From Lotus japonicus (Eukaryota; Streptophyta; Magnoliopsida; Fabales; Fabaceae): a stretch of 64,000 nucleotides of DNA. The position numbers and the translations under genes are program-made. Of this stretch, positions 1-10,740 are shown piece after piece (position 1 is the stretch's first letter; the number at the start of each line of letters is the position of its first letter). The notes beneath the pieces were generated by a model, which saw nothing but the letters and a program-made list of their open reading frames with translations, did not search any database and was not told where the DNA came from. The stretch is taken from positions 53,744,066-53,808,065 of the forward strand of contig NC_080042.1 of assembly GCF_012489685.1 (NCBI RefSeq), read 5' to 3'.

Positions 1-878
1 CCCTAATGTCATGGCATGAAGATAAATGTGGAATTAATGTTAGAAGATCATGTCACAATTAGAAAGAAAAGTAATTATAAATTGAACAGCGACACATGAA
101 ATGTTTCCTATTACTGAATACTGATCCTGTTTAATTTAAAGAATAATTGGTCCTGTTTAATCATATGATAATTTTCAAGTACAACTAATAAAAACACCAA
201 TTATTTTAGTTAATTATTTTAATGTAGTATATATGTAGATCACAGGGTTGCATAGTTAGCTGGCCACTCGTTTTTATATTCATTTTTTCCCATTTGCATT
301 TTCTAGCTTCTCCCCTCGATTTCTTCAGAAACAGCAAAGAGAGAATCAATTCCTCATCGTTGGAATTGTTTACTCTCTGGATTCTTACCTCGCCATTGAT
401 TTCCCCGCACACCCTCTCCTTCCAAAAAAAACCGCACCTTCAGATTCTAACTGTCCCATTTTTTCCTAGTTAATTAAGATTATGCTACAAAATTCACAGA
501 GTCTAAAGTTTCAGCCACATTTTGCTGTAAAGATCTGAGCTTTGAGCTGTGACATGTTCTTCTGTTAATGGGTTTGAGTTGTTCTTCCTACTTAGCCATT
601 GATTCTTCTCTCTCTTGAAGCCTAAATCTTTTTTGTTTTGTTTTTCTCTCTCTCTCTCTTTCCCTATTGTGGGGTGGACTTGTGGAATGCTGAGGTCAGA
701 GGCTTCTGTGACATGTTCTAGGAGCTTTGTGCTGAATTGGGTCACTGAGGTTTCTGTCAATTGTGGTAGAGAATCTCAGTTCTCAGAGATCTAAGCCTCT
801 CTGTCTTTGGATTCATAGAAAACACCCTGTTTTTTTGTTGCATAGTTGTGGTGAAAGTGAAAGTGAGAGGCATTGAAG
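1..878 (+). promoter_or_regulatory. Upstream region and 5' leader of the BAG gene
   Basis: AT-rich sequence without a supportable gene on either strand. From about 300 onward it is pyrimidine-rich on the plus strand, with a TC microsatellite at 645-661, as is common in plant 5' leaders. The transcription start and the core promoter cannot be placed. A TATA-like run near 229-235 is only one of several AT-rich candidates. Short minus-strand reading frames here look like shadows of the pyrimidine-rich leader. Confidence 0.45.
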
Positions 879-3118
879 ATGATGAGGATGAAGAATGGTA
901 AGACAAATGGGCTTTCTCCCATCATGAATGGAAGCTCAGCTGTTAGCAGAGCTGAACCGGGTTCAAAGGAATGGGAGATGAGGCCGGGTGGAATGCTGGT
1001 TCAGACGCGAACCGCTGACTCGGATCGGATCTCAGTGTCGGTTCCCATGATCAGAGTCAGGGTCAAGTATGGTTCAATTTACCATGAACTCAACATTAGT
1101 TCCCAAGCTTCATTTGGTACTACTAACTATTGCACTTTTTTCATTTCAATTTTGTGTTAAAAAGTCTCACATTCACATTAGCTGCCCATATGCTCAAAAT
1201 AGTCATTATAAAGGGTCGAGCAACTCTAATTTCTAAAGTTGTTTCAATAAGTTGCTTGAGTGAATGGTCAAATTAGACAGGACGAAAACAAATACCAAAA
1301 CTCTCCAATTGTGCAAAATGTTGGTCATCTACAAGGGTTTTATATTCTTCTAGAGACGAACTTCTCAGCGCCCAATTCGGACCAATTTGTCCATTCACTT
1401 AGATGTCTTTCTGTATTCTCCCTTTCTTTAATTTCTTTCTTGTGTTTGGTGGTGTTGCAGGGGAATTGAAGAAAATGTTGTCAGGGCCAACTGGTTTACA
1501 CCACCAAGATCAGAAGCTATTTTACAAAGATAAAGAGAGGGATTCAAAAGCTTTCCTTGATGTGGTTGGAGTGAAGAATAAATCAAAGTTGGTACTGGTG
1601 GAAGACCCTATTAGTCAAGAGAAAAGGTTGTTGGAGATAAGGAAGAATGCTAAGATGGAGAAAGCTGCAAAATCTATCTCAGAAATCAGTTTGGAAGTAG
1701 ATAGGCTTGCAGGGAGGGTAAGTGTTCTTGGTTTTTTTGGTAATTTTTAAATATTTTTCGTTTATTTATTTATTTATTTATTTTCAGAGACATAATTATG
1801 AGGGAGGTGTGATTGTATTAAATGCTTGAGTAGTTGGGAACTGATTAGTGTTTGGAATATGTCAGGTATCTGCTTTTGAATCAATAATTAGCAAAGGTGC
1901 GAAAGTTGCAGAAACAGATTTGCTTAGTCTGGTTGAGCTTTTGATGAATCAATTACTTAGATTGGATGGTATAACAGGTGATGGAGATGTGAAATTGCAG
2001 AGGAAAATGCAGGTAATGCTTGATCCATTTTGCTTTTGTCTTACTAGTTCTTGAATTGCCTTGGTTATGCATCTAAATACTAATTATCCATAAAACTAAA
2101 GTTATTGAGGTGAAAACATATGAACAGTTTTATAATATACTTTTACCACGGCCCTTCACGCAAAAGGGCACTAGTTATGCTTTTTCGATGTATAAAAAAA
2201 AGGCACTAGTTTTGAAAGATATGCATAGGCCTATAATGTGCTGAAATTCAAGTTTTCTTAGTGGCAATTACATTTTTGGTCTTATAATTTTATGAATGTG
2301 TTATTTTAGTTTCTTTAATTCTAGTTGCTCAAACTAAGCTCCTTTACTTTCAAAATTAAACAAAAAAAGTTCTGATTTTAACTTTTCATTTAATAACTAA
2401 TGGAAAAATGTACATCTATTACAATTTTGTATGTTAAAAATGACATAAATCGTCTTAAATTGCGATTCATGTAAAAAAAATTATGAGCTTCGTCAACTTC
2501 CGTTCTTTTTGTATGACAAGTTAACATCCATACCAAATTTGTTAGATTTTGAAAGTAGAGGGACCAAATTTACGCAATTAAAACTATATGGACCAAAATC
2601 ACGCATTCCTAAAATTATAGAGAATAAAACTTTAACTAAGCTTTTTTTTTAATAAGAACAATGGGACAAAAATAACGAATTCTAAACCACATTTTCATAG
2701 AGTTATGATTTTATATTACAGTCTGGGTTCTGACTTCTGATGGTTGTGAAACATTTTGAAGGTCAAAAGAGTTCAAAAGTATGTTGAAACTCTGGATGTG
2801 CTGAAAGTTAAGAACTCAAATGGACAAAGAATTGGACCAATTAAAGAGCAACCACAAACACATTCAAATGGGCATCACAGGTTAGCTCCAATTCAGGAGC
2901 AGCAAGAAGAACAACCAAGGAACTCAAATGGGCACTCCCAAGTATTTCAACAACAGCAACAGTCAAATCATTCTACCTCAGGAGTTGTAGTCACCACAAA
3001 ATGGGAGACATTTGATTCAATCCCACCATTAATCCCAGTTGAATCAACATCCACAACCCCTGCAGTGAACAACAACAATTCAGGTCCTCCCAAGTTCAAT
3101 TGGGAATTATTCAACTAA
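879..3118 (+). CDS. BAG family molecular chaperone regulator (UBL + BAG domains)
   Basis: Co-chaperone predicted to bind the ATPase domain of Hsp70/Hsc70 through its BAG domain and act as a nucleotide-exchange partner. It resembles the Arabidopsis BAG1-4 group. Inferred exons are 879-1116, 1461-1717, 1866-2012 and 2762-3118, all with GT...AG introns, giving 999 nt or 332 residues. The ATG at 879 is the first in frame; the in-frame TTG at 873 is not a plausible start. Residues about 57-126 form the ubiquitin-like domain (begins MIRVRVKYGS, includes FGELKKMLSGPTG). Residues about 144-229 form the helical BAG domain (SISEISLEVDRLAG, then KMQVKRVQKYVETLDVLK). The tail from about 230 is rich in Q, N and S and ends FNWELFN. 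Length and domain order fit the family. Intron 3 is 749 bp and contains a MITE. No lesion is seen, so the gene looks functional. Exact paralogue is uncertain. Confidence 0.93.
2266..2640. mobile_element. MITE-like inverted-repeat element in BAG intron 3
   Basis: The left part (TTTTTGGTCTTATAATTTTA... then CTCCTTTACTTTCAAAA) is imperfectly complementary to the right part (TTTTGAAAGTAGAGGGACCA... then TAAAATTATAGAGAATAAAA). This gives terminal inverted repeats of roughly 80 bp around an AT-rich core. The phrases resemble diverged legume Mutator-type MITEs. A clean target duplication is not visible. The element accounts for about half of intron 3. Confidence 0.6.
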
Positions 3119-3486
3119 TAAGTACCTTGCGAAGTGTTTGTAGCTGTGTGGAGATATCATTTTGGTTTGTTTTCCACTTGGAGTGTTATATGTTTTACAT
3201 TCTTTTGTGTATTTAGATTTTTGTTTAGCAACCCCTCTAATCTGTCATTTACTTCAGAAATAAATGGGGTTTCTATGATAGTGATTACTATTTTGGTGCC
3301 CATACCAAATATTTGGGCCTATATTTTATGATATGAATATAATATTTTATATTTGCAGCTTTATTATTTGAAAAAATAAAATACGGATCACAAATTCCCA
3401 ATGGTGATTGTGTAGGTAATTAAGGTAAATTTACTATTATTTCATACTGACATATTATAAAATCACCTTCATCCGGATCCATATTT
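3119..3486. other. Downstream region of the BAG gene, no further gene
   Basis: 3' UTR and AT-rich intergenic DNA. Several AATAAA-like signals occur after 3250, for example AAATAAA near 3257, but the poly(A) site cannot be assigned. No coding signal beyond the BAG stop codon. Confidence 0.5.
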
Positions 3487-3581
3487 TTTTTTGGAAAAAC
3501 CAAATATATATAAATTACTTAGGGAAATAAGAGCCTCAAGTACAAAGATACATAGAAAGATATTACAACCAGCAAAAAGTA
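3487..3581 (-). mobile_element. Severely 5'-truncated LINE tail with 17-bp target duplication
   Basis: A 95-bp insert is flanked by perfect direct repeats CATCCGGATCCATATTT at 3470-3486 and 3582-3598. It begins with a T run, which is a poly(A) tail when read on the minus strand, and the rest resembles a plant LINE 3' UTR. A long target duplication plus a terminal A tract and no LTR is the signature of target-primed reverse transcription. Only the last ~90 bp of the element was copied. Confidence 0.8.
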
Positions 3582-3598
3582 CATCCGGATCCATATTT

Positions 3599-4035
3599 AT
3601 GTAGGCAATAAAGAAAGAAAATAATTTTGCTTATGAAGTTCACTTGAACACAGGCCTTTAGCTTCCACTCCTATAAACCATGTGCCACTTTGTCAATTAG
3701 CTGTCGAAATCCACTAGTCATGTTCAACCCCAGATGAATGAATCTCAGATCCAGTGTCCGATGAGTGAAATATAATCCCATGTGAATTGGAGAAGATGTG
3801 TGTAAAATATCACTTTTTTCTTGGTGGAACTTGTCTCCACTCTCAGATTACTTCAAGAGGCTCTTTGTCAGCCCTTTTATAAATCGATATACCTCCCCCT
3901 AAGAATGGCAAGACTAATTATATGGTAGAGTAAAGCTAGATCTACTGAGTAAAGGGTAGAAGAGAAAAAAGAGCTAATGGAAAGAGATATATGGAGCAAT
4001 ACTCAGTTTTCATTTATTTTCTATAGTCAATTTCA
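3599..4035. other. Intergenic region without supportable gene
   Basis: Low-complexity, mostly AT-rich single-copy-looking sequence. I see no ORF with a recognisable domain and no element termini. Confidence 0.4.
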
Positions 4036-4037
4036 TA

Positions 4038-4303
4038 CTCCCTCCGTTTCTTATTAACTGTTCACTTTGAAGAAATTTTTTTTATTCCTATATATCTGTC
4101 CATTTAAAGTTTCAAGAGAGCATTAATTGATGTTTTTCCAATAAATGCCCTTACAGAAACAATAAATGAAGAAAGATAAAATACATTATAAAGGGTGATA
4201 TAGGAAAACAAATAATACTTTTATGAAAATCAATATTATTAATTGTTTTCCTTAATTTGTGTGAACCTTCTCTTCCTAGACAAATAAATAGGAACGGAGG
4301 AAG
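4038..4303. mobile_element. Stowaway-like MITE (266 bp)
   Basis: The ends are CTCCCTCCGTTTCTTATT at the left and, in reverse complement, CTTCCTCCGTTCCTATTT at the right. They are flanked by TA at 4036-4037 and 4304-4305. TA duplication with a CTCCCTCCGT terminus is the hallmark of plant Tc1/mariner-related Stowaway MITEs. Non-coding and complete. Confidence 0.85.
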
Positions 4304-5065
4304 TACAACATTATTGTTAAACTATTCCCTAGAATTTAGGGATTCCCACCTAGTGGCATGATCCTAGGCCAATAATTAATTATAATTATTCTAGAAGGAA
4401 AAAATGCTACTCCCTCCGTTTCTAATCTTTTGTTGTTTAAGGTTATGCACATTGTTTAAGAGTGCAATCATTGATATATTTGTTGACATAAGCACCCCTA
4501 TTAAATGTTGAGTTAAAGTGAAGAAAGAGAATAATAGTTATTGGTTAAGAAACTTATTATGATTTTAACTAGATTTTTCACCCGTGCGTTGCACGGGGAG
4601 CATATATCAATCAATTCATACTTTATAAACAAATAAGTAAGTATAAATCCGCGCAATAATAAGACGGCGGCTTTTAAAACGATATAAATTTACACCAATT
4701 GACCAAAATATTTAAACGATTTCCATGAATAGAAGAGCATACACATGTATAGATTAAATCATGCAATGGTATTCAATTGAATAAACCATCAAATAAGAAC
4801 AACTCCATTATAAAAAGGATTTGAGGTTCTACACAGTGTTGCAATGAATGATATACAAAATTGATAATAAATTAGCAAAATGATGTCTAGTTGATCCAAG
4901 CTATTCCTCAGGGAAAACTCCTCTATAATCGGAGATGAAGATTCACCCTTCAGCTTTCCATAAGCCAAAAAAATGACAAATTAAAATAGACACACTAAAT
5001 CCTTAGGGGCAGTTGAAAAGTGTTTAAACCTTGATTTATCGTGAGTACTGAGTACAATTAAAAAT

Positions 5066-5452
5066 ATGATCACATTAACCTATCCAAATGAGTCATCAAC
5101 CTTGCTTCTTTGTCCACCCTCAACCTCGCCAGAGATGGTGCAAGAATTTGAATTCAAATGGAAAGAAAAATCAATCCTAGAATTCAAACGAAAAATATTA
5201 AATTTGTTTGATGGTATCTACTACTTAATGCAACCCTTGCTGTTTCAATATATATTTATCAGCCCCCACCGAAAGTTCCCCATTAACCCTCCAGAAGACT
5301 ACGAAGAAATGCCCACCAAATCAGCACAGTCAATCATTCTAGTATTGGACATCGGGACAGACCAGGAAATTCTGGTTAAGTTTCCACCAGATGAAGAGCC
5401 AATAAGAAACCATTTTAAGAAAACAAAGGAAAATTTACAAAAAAGCCTTTGA
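5066..5452 (+). pseudogene. Unrecognised 128-codon ORF inside Helitron D
   Basis: An open frame of 128 codons begins MITLTYPNESS and is rich in P, E and K, with acidic/proline stretches near its C-terminus. I do not recognise a domain. It runs opposite to the Helitron orientation and partly spans a copy of the CCTTGCTGTTT Helitron phrase. It may be a captured fragment or a chance frame; coding status is doubtful. Confidence 0.2.
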
Positions 5453-8051
5453 TAGAAAAAGCAAATAACTCATGACTGTTCAAGTTCTGGCACTAATAAC
5501 ATGATTCACAAAGGTTATCTTTAAGTAACACAAACACAGGATTACTAATTCATAAAGGTTATCTTCTTATTAGATAGATCCCCAGCACCAAGCACAACAA
5601 TCGAGAGTGACCTAGTTTGAGAAGCATTCATTTTCAAGATCACTTAATAAATGAGATTCAATTATAAACCTGGATTTTTTTCTCAAAACAATTCACTTGT
5701 TCCAATCATCTAGTAGCACACAAAAAATGCAAGAGCTGCTGTCCAATATAAAGGTAATATGATCCACAGAAGTATTATAGTCAAAAAGCCACCTTAAAAT
5801 TTTTGCAAACCAATTAATTGGTAAATGATGTAAAATTGTTTAAATATACAGGTGCAGCTTCATTTTGATTTAGACTCACAAAATCGTTGTGATGGCTAAA
5901 GTCTAAAGTATCATGCTAACCTATTATCATCGTAAAAAAAACCTAGCAGTAATGCATTGTTTAGCACCCAGTTTGGGCTCAACTACTGCCTTGATTTGTG
6001 CCTCAGGGTCTGACTTTAGAGATATACTATCAAACCTGTCTCACTAAATTAGTATTTAAATATAATCCTTGCTGTTTCATTAAGATATTGAAAAAATAAA
6101 CAATAGTAGGAGAAATAACAAATGATAAAAGCAGTGTAGTTAGTAACACAAATACAATAAGAGACATTACAACACAAAAGAACAAATCAGAAACACCACA
6201 GGGAATGAAGAAAAACAATCTTTTAATTTATCTTAGGTGATAACACTGAAACTTAATTGTTCTCTTCACAGTCTGAAAGCCAAGAGTTATATTCAAAATT
6301 TCACTTCACATCAAAATGGTGCCTTGATAATGGTTATGAAAAAAATTAAACCATGTAGAGTATGAGAACTTACCATGTTAAGTTCCCTGCAACTTGATAG
6401 TTTTATCTTGCGGCTGCTCCATTCTCTTCGGTGTTCATACTCTTAATAAATACTATCGATTTCCTGCAAACAAATCATCAAAGTTAAACATATTTTCTTT
6501 CATGTAAATGGAATACATATACTTGTCATAAACTAATTCAATTATATTGAAGTGTCCTAACTCCTAACATTCTCAATAATATGAAGACTTTCCTTCACAA
6601 TCCTCACATTCCCGGTGACTTTCTTCAGCCAACAAATCAAGGAGAAAATCACATATATTAATTCAACCAAAAGACTTAAAAATGTAGAGAAGCCAAGGAC
6701 ATATAAAAACTCAAAAGTCTTAACAAAAAAACAAAATAAGAAACACCACGGGAAGTGCAGAAGAAATACAGTTCAACAAATTGAAGTATTTATGCGTCCA
6801 GTATACATCTGGAATAAGCAAAATGCAAGCATAAATGAAGTATGAGAAAGATATGGAATGGTCATACTCAAGTTAATTTATTAAAGAGATCTGTATTTCA
6901 TGTCCTCAAATGTGTCTATGACATTTTTTATTTTAAAATAAGGAATAAATAAAAGATATTATCAACCACTTGTATGAGTCTCCCTTCTTACCTAGAATTG
7001 GGTTTACATTCACAATAAAACAGCAGCATGGAAACCACAAATATAGAGCTCTTCGTCTATTCCAGGTCTGAGGCAAGGTCTGAGGTATGTATAGATGCTT
7101 GCTTTCAAAAAAACCTGGAATTTTTTCAAGTACCAAAATTCTAAAATCAAATTGAAAGAAAACCAAAATATAAGATGTGTTAGAAAAAAACTAAGCCAGA
7201 TAATGTGTGTAAGATGTGTTAGAAATAATCATTCGAAGCATATCCAATTCATAGCCATACCTTTTGCATCCAAAATCCAAAATTATTCACAATAAGCTTC
7301 AACGTAAGTGGTAACCCAATGCCCTTGTCCAGCATAAAACATAATAGCATATAAGAGCTACCAATCTCTCTTTCACCACAATCGCACACCAGCCTACATC
7401 CTCAAGATTATTAGCTATAACCTAAGTCATCAAGATTATTAGCTATAACCTTACATATCAAAGTTATACATATTTTCATTCATGAATATGGAAAACCGGG
7501 CTTAATTAAAGGAGGGTAACCATGAAATTGGAGGATTGGCTCCTCTTACACCATAGTCGTTTAAAATGCACCATCTCAGTTTCCACCTTTAATTTGCAAC
7601 CTGAAACAACACCAAAACTGAGAAATTATTATATGATAAAAGAAGTCTATTAAGTCATTGTAATAGCAAATCTTCTAAAACACCGCAAACTCATGCTAAA
7701 GGAAACTGGGGCCAAGATATGGAAAACACACAGGAAAAAACTACAGAAATAAGGAATGGATTCTTTAACTAACTCTCATAATTAAGCTCATGCTGGTTTA
7801 TTACATCAGCCAAACAAAAGAGACAAAGCTAGAGTATTACCAAAATTAAGAGTTCAACCTGAATCCCTCTCACTCATGTTAAACGCATGAATAAGACTTT
7901 GTGCAGCATGATTTGCTATGGGGTTCCAGAAATTATAATCTTAGTTTCCACAGCTCCGGGCTTTGGATCAATAATCATAATCTTTGCATTAGAGATCTGA
8001 AGTATTACAACCTAATCAGTTCGGAATACACACGAAAATGAAATAAAAAAA

Positions 8052-8696
8052 TCAGAGCATAAAAAATAAAAATGATTCAAGGAGGATTCCTTGGCGAGGC
8101 ACCTGACCTGCGGGATCAGAGCTCGTAGGGGGCTCCGCCAGCGACGGAGAACCCACATCGATTAACAAAACCTGAAGCGTTCTTGGAAATAAACGGCGGA
8201 AGAAACGAAGAAATGGCTTCGAGTAGATTGCGGTGCAGCCAGGATGGAGATTAGGGAAGATAAAACGCGTCTGAGAAGAAATGAACGCTGCGGCGTAGGA
8301 GAAGGTTAGGAAAGAAACGGTATGAAGAAGAAATGCTGAAGATTTTTGGGAAGAAACGGGATGAAATTGAAATTGAATTGGGAAGAGAATGTTAATACAT
8401 TCATTGAATATGGGGAGGGGGAGGTTTGGAAAGGCTATTGGGAGCCATAGGATTGGGGAGAGGGGCGGTGTTGAAAGAAAATATCGAGAAAGGCAGGCTT
8501 GGAAACAGGAGAAGAATAAATGCAACAGATAGGAATTAAAGATGAAGGGATTCAAAATTTGAAAATGGATGGGGAACAGTGAAGTAGCCAGATTGGCGAA
8601 TGGAGAAAGGACACGCGAAATCTGAGTGGAATTGGAGATTAAAGGAGAAAATGACACATAATCAGTGAATGGAGGGAAGCAAGGAGAGTGAGCCAC
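8052..8696 (-). pseudogene. Unrecognised 214-codon F/S/L/P-rich ORF near the Helitron D 5' end
   Basis: Long open frame on the Helitron strand starting MAHSPCFPPFTDY. Its composition (phenylalanine, serine, leucine, proline) is what a pyrimidine-rich leader gives when translated. No domain is recognised. Most likely captured 5' leader DNA of a host gene rather than a protein. Confidence 0.2.
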
Positions 8697-8804
8697 ATTG
8701 GAATTCCACTAACTCTGAGAATGCACCAGAGAAGAGAATGTCCCAGGTGATGACACATCAGCAAGTGGTTCTCATAACCCTTGCTGTTTTAATATATATA
8801 TTGA

Positions 8805-8852
8805 TATTGATTGATTGATATTGATATTGATATTGATATTGATTGGTGAAAA
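8805..8852. repeat. TATTGA microsatellite beside the Helitron D end
   Basis: Repeated units of TATTGA/TTGA directly abut the inferred Helitron 5' terminus, inside the split MITE. The repeat could be the insertion target or slippage from the terminal TCAATA motif. Confidence 0.75.
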
Positions 8853-8999
8853 TAAGAGGTGGTTGGTGAGAGATATAATATTAAATAAGGGTATACATGG
8901 AATAAATTGAGAAAAAATGCATTGGGTTTATAATACAACAAAAGTTTTGGAATTTTGACCAAAAGTTAAAACAACAAAAGATCAGGAACGGAGGGAGTA

Positions 9000-10440
9000 T
9001 ATTAATATTTGAAATCAGAAGGCTAAAGTCCTATAAAGTCATTAAGCCATTTTGGTATCATTTTGTTCCTTTCGGCCCTCAAGTGAGACACTAAGGCATG
9101 CGACCATTAATGGATCTATCAATGTCTTCCTCAGTGAGAAGAGGCTTGTCTGCATGCCCATTGAAAATGGACTGAGTCACAACTAGAGGCGAGCCCAATA
9201 CTAGGGAGGCAGAGCCTGCAAGAATTGAATGAACGAATCCGCTTAGGTGAGGGAGCGAACCGTGTGATAGTGATCCAATGGTATATGCATGTCGTGATTG
9301 AACGGCTTAGAGAAAGGGACTTTTTGTGTGAGAAGTGCGGGACAACTGGATGGTACAAGGGAGAGGGACGATTGCGATTGATTTGTACGTCCCGGAATCA
9401 AACAGTTCATGCGAGGAAATGTGAGGGACACTTACATGGGTGTCAGGAGGGTGGTGATCGAGCATGAGGCGAGGCACGACCCTGATTGGTCCTCGCGACA
9501 ATGAAATTGATGACTTTTCACGTCACATGAAAGGTTATTCAAGAAGATTCTATTTGTCCTCCTTCGCCAAAAACAGTTGAACACTAAGACTAAAGTTAAG
9601 GTCATAACATTTTTGTGTCACATTGAAGACTAAGGATAGTTTGGTGCATAACTCTCGATATCATAACTGAAATGAACCTTTACATTAGTATTTGATTTGA
9701 AAACTTTTAGGGGATTATGTAAATACCCTTCCGAGTACATTGCTTTTTTTTTGTTATACTTGTGACATTCTTTTACTGCTTTCTTCATAAAAATAACAAT
9801 AACAAATATATCAAATATCTTTTTATGCGCTCGAATTAGTATTTAGCTAGTGCAATTGATGTTCACACAATCCTTGTGGATACGAAAAAAATCCAGTGCT
9901 ACACCACGATCGAGTCTTGAAAGTGTAGGAAAAAAAATCTCTTTCATAAAAATGATGTCATTGCAGGGGATTGTGTATTGAAATATTGGTAAAACTAGTG
10001 GAACTATGATTTGAGTTGTCAATAGTGTGCATAATGAAAGTTTAGTTCTTATGTATAAATATCACTGATTTTTTCTTGTTCTTAATGCTTGTTGTAGTCT
10101 GAACTATAACATGATCCGAGGTTTGAAATTCTTTGAATTTGACCTTACAATGAATTAGCTATTGAAACAAATCTCAATTAGGTCCATTAGTCATTTGGTT
10201 TTGATGTATATGTTTGTTGTATATATGTGAGTTTTGCATAGTTTTTGTTTTCTTATTCTCATTTCCTAGTTTTTATTTTTAAATCCCATAAGGACTCCTC
10301 AATTTTGGTTCTTGAATGATCTTTCAAAGTCTTTATGATCAAAATTCCCTTTTAACTTTTATGAATCAAGATAGAACCATGAAATTGAGCACGCCCATCA
10401 TCGTTGATGAAAAGGGAGGAATCCCTAACCAAATCTCAAC
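9000..10440. other. Intergenic region without supportable gene
   Basis: 9060-9500 is less AT-rich and carries overlapping frames of 60-80 codons on both strands, none with a domain I recognise. The remainder is AT-rich. No termini, RNA genes or splice-supported exons were seen. Confidence 0.4.
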
Positions 10441-10740
10441 AGCTTGAGGAGGCTGGTGCATAGAATATTGGGAGGAGTCCTAGAAAAGAAAATTCAACAA
10501 CCCGATGGGGCTGGTGCAAAGAATATTGGGAGGAGTTTCGGATTCAATAAAATTATTTTCCTGGATAGGCTAGAGCAAAGAAGATTTGGGGAGGAATCCC
10601 TAACGACCAAACCTAATGGGCCTGGAGAGCTTGGGACATAATACTTGTGGAGTCTGGAGAGACTTGGTAAATAATACTTGGGAGGAAGTCTCTGGCAACC
10701 AAACTCATAAGGGGAGTCATTGACCAATACTTGCATGAGA
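10441..10740 (+). repeat. Degenerate tandem repeat, about 60-70 bp period
   Basis: The phrase GGTGCAAAGAATATTGGGAGGAGT and diverged forms of it (GGTGCATAGAATATTGGGAGG, AGAGCAAAGAAGATTTGGGGAGG, ACATAATACTTG, AAATAATACTTGGGAGGAAG) recurs at roughly 60-70 bp spacing. Between copies lie AACCAAACCTAATGGG-like stretches. About four to five eroded units are visible. The 65- and 80-codon frames here are by-products of the repeat. Confidence 0.6.

Larger units (their letters stand above)
4569..8804 (-). mobile_element. Helitron D, non-autonomous (4.2 kb)
   Basis: On the minus strand the 3' end reads CCCGTGCAACGCACGGG (hairpin), eight nt, then CTAG at 4572-4569, followed by T. The 5' end is TCAATATATATATTAAAAC at 8804, preceded by A. 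This is the Helitron rule: 5' TC, 3' hairpin plus CTRR, insertion between A and T. No Rep/helicase is readable, so it is non-autonomous. The phrase CCTTGCTGTTT, characteristic of its 5' end, recurs near 5238 and 6067, suggesting internal or nested related ends. Exon-like scraps are present, for example a minus-strand acceptor TTTGCAG near 6465. The exact 5' base is uncertain because a TATTGA microsatellite abuts it. Confidence 0.75.
4410..8997. mobile_element. Stowaway-like MITE split by a Helitron
   Basis: Left terminus CTCCCTCCGTTTCTAATC with the TA at 4408-4409. The right terminus, in reverse complement CTCCCTCCGTTCCTGATC, ends at 8997 with TA at 8998-8999. The terminal inverted repeats extend about 33 bp (…TTTTGTTGTTT). 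Removing the Helitron at 4569-8804 leaves about 352 bp, a normal MITE size. Confidence 0.8.

Noticed and set aside
206..760. Minus-strand frames of 68 and 85 codons upstream of the BAG gene
   Set aside because: They are translations of the pyrimidine-rich 5' leader on the opposite strand; no domain, no splice support.
3134..3331. 65-codon frame after the BAG stop
   Set aside because: Lies in the probable 3' UTR, hydrophobic low-complexity composition from T-rich DNA, no start context or homology recognised.
8761..8852. Possible CRISPR-like or satellite array from TATTGA units
   Set aside because: Simple microsatellite in a plant genome; no spacers, no regular long repeats.
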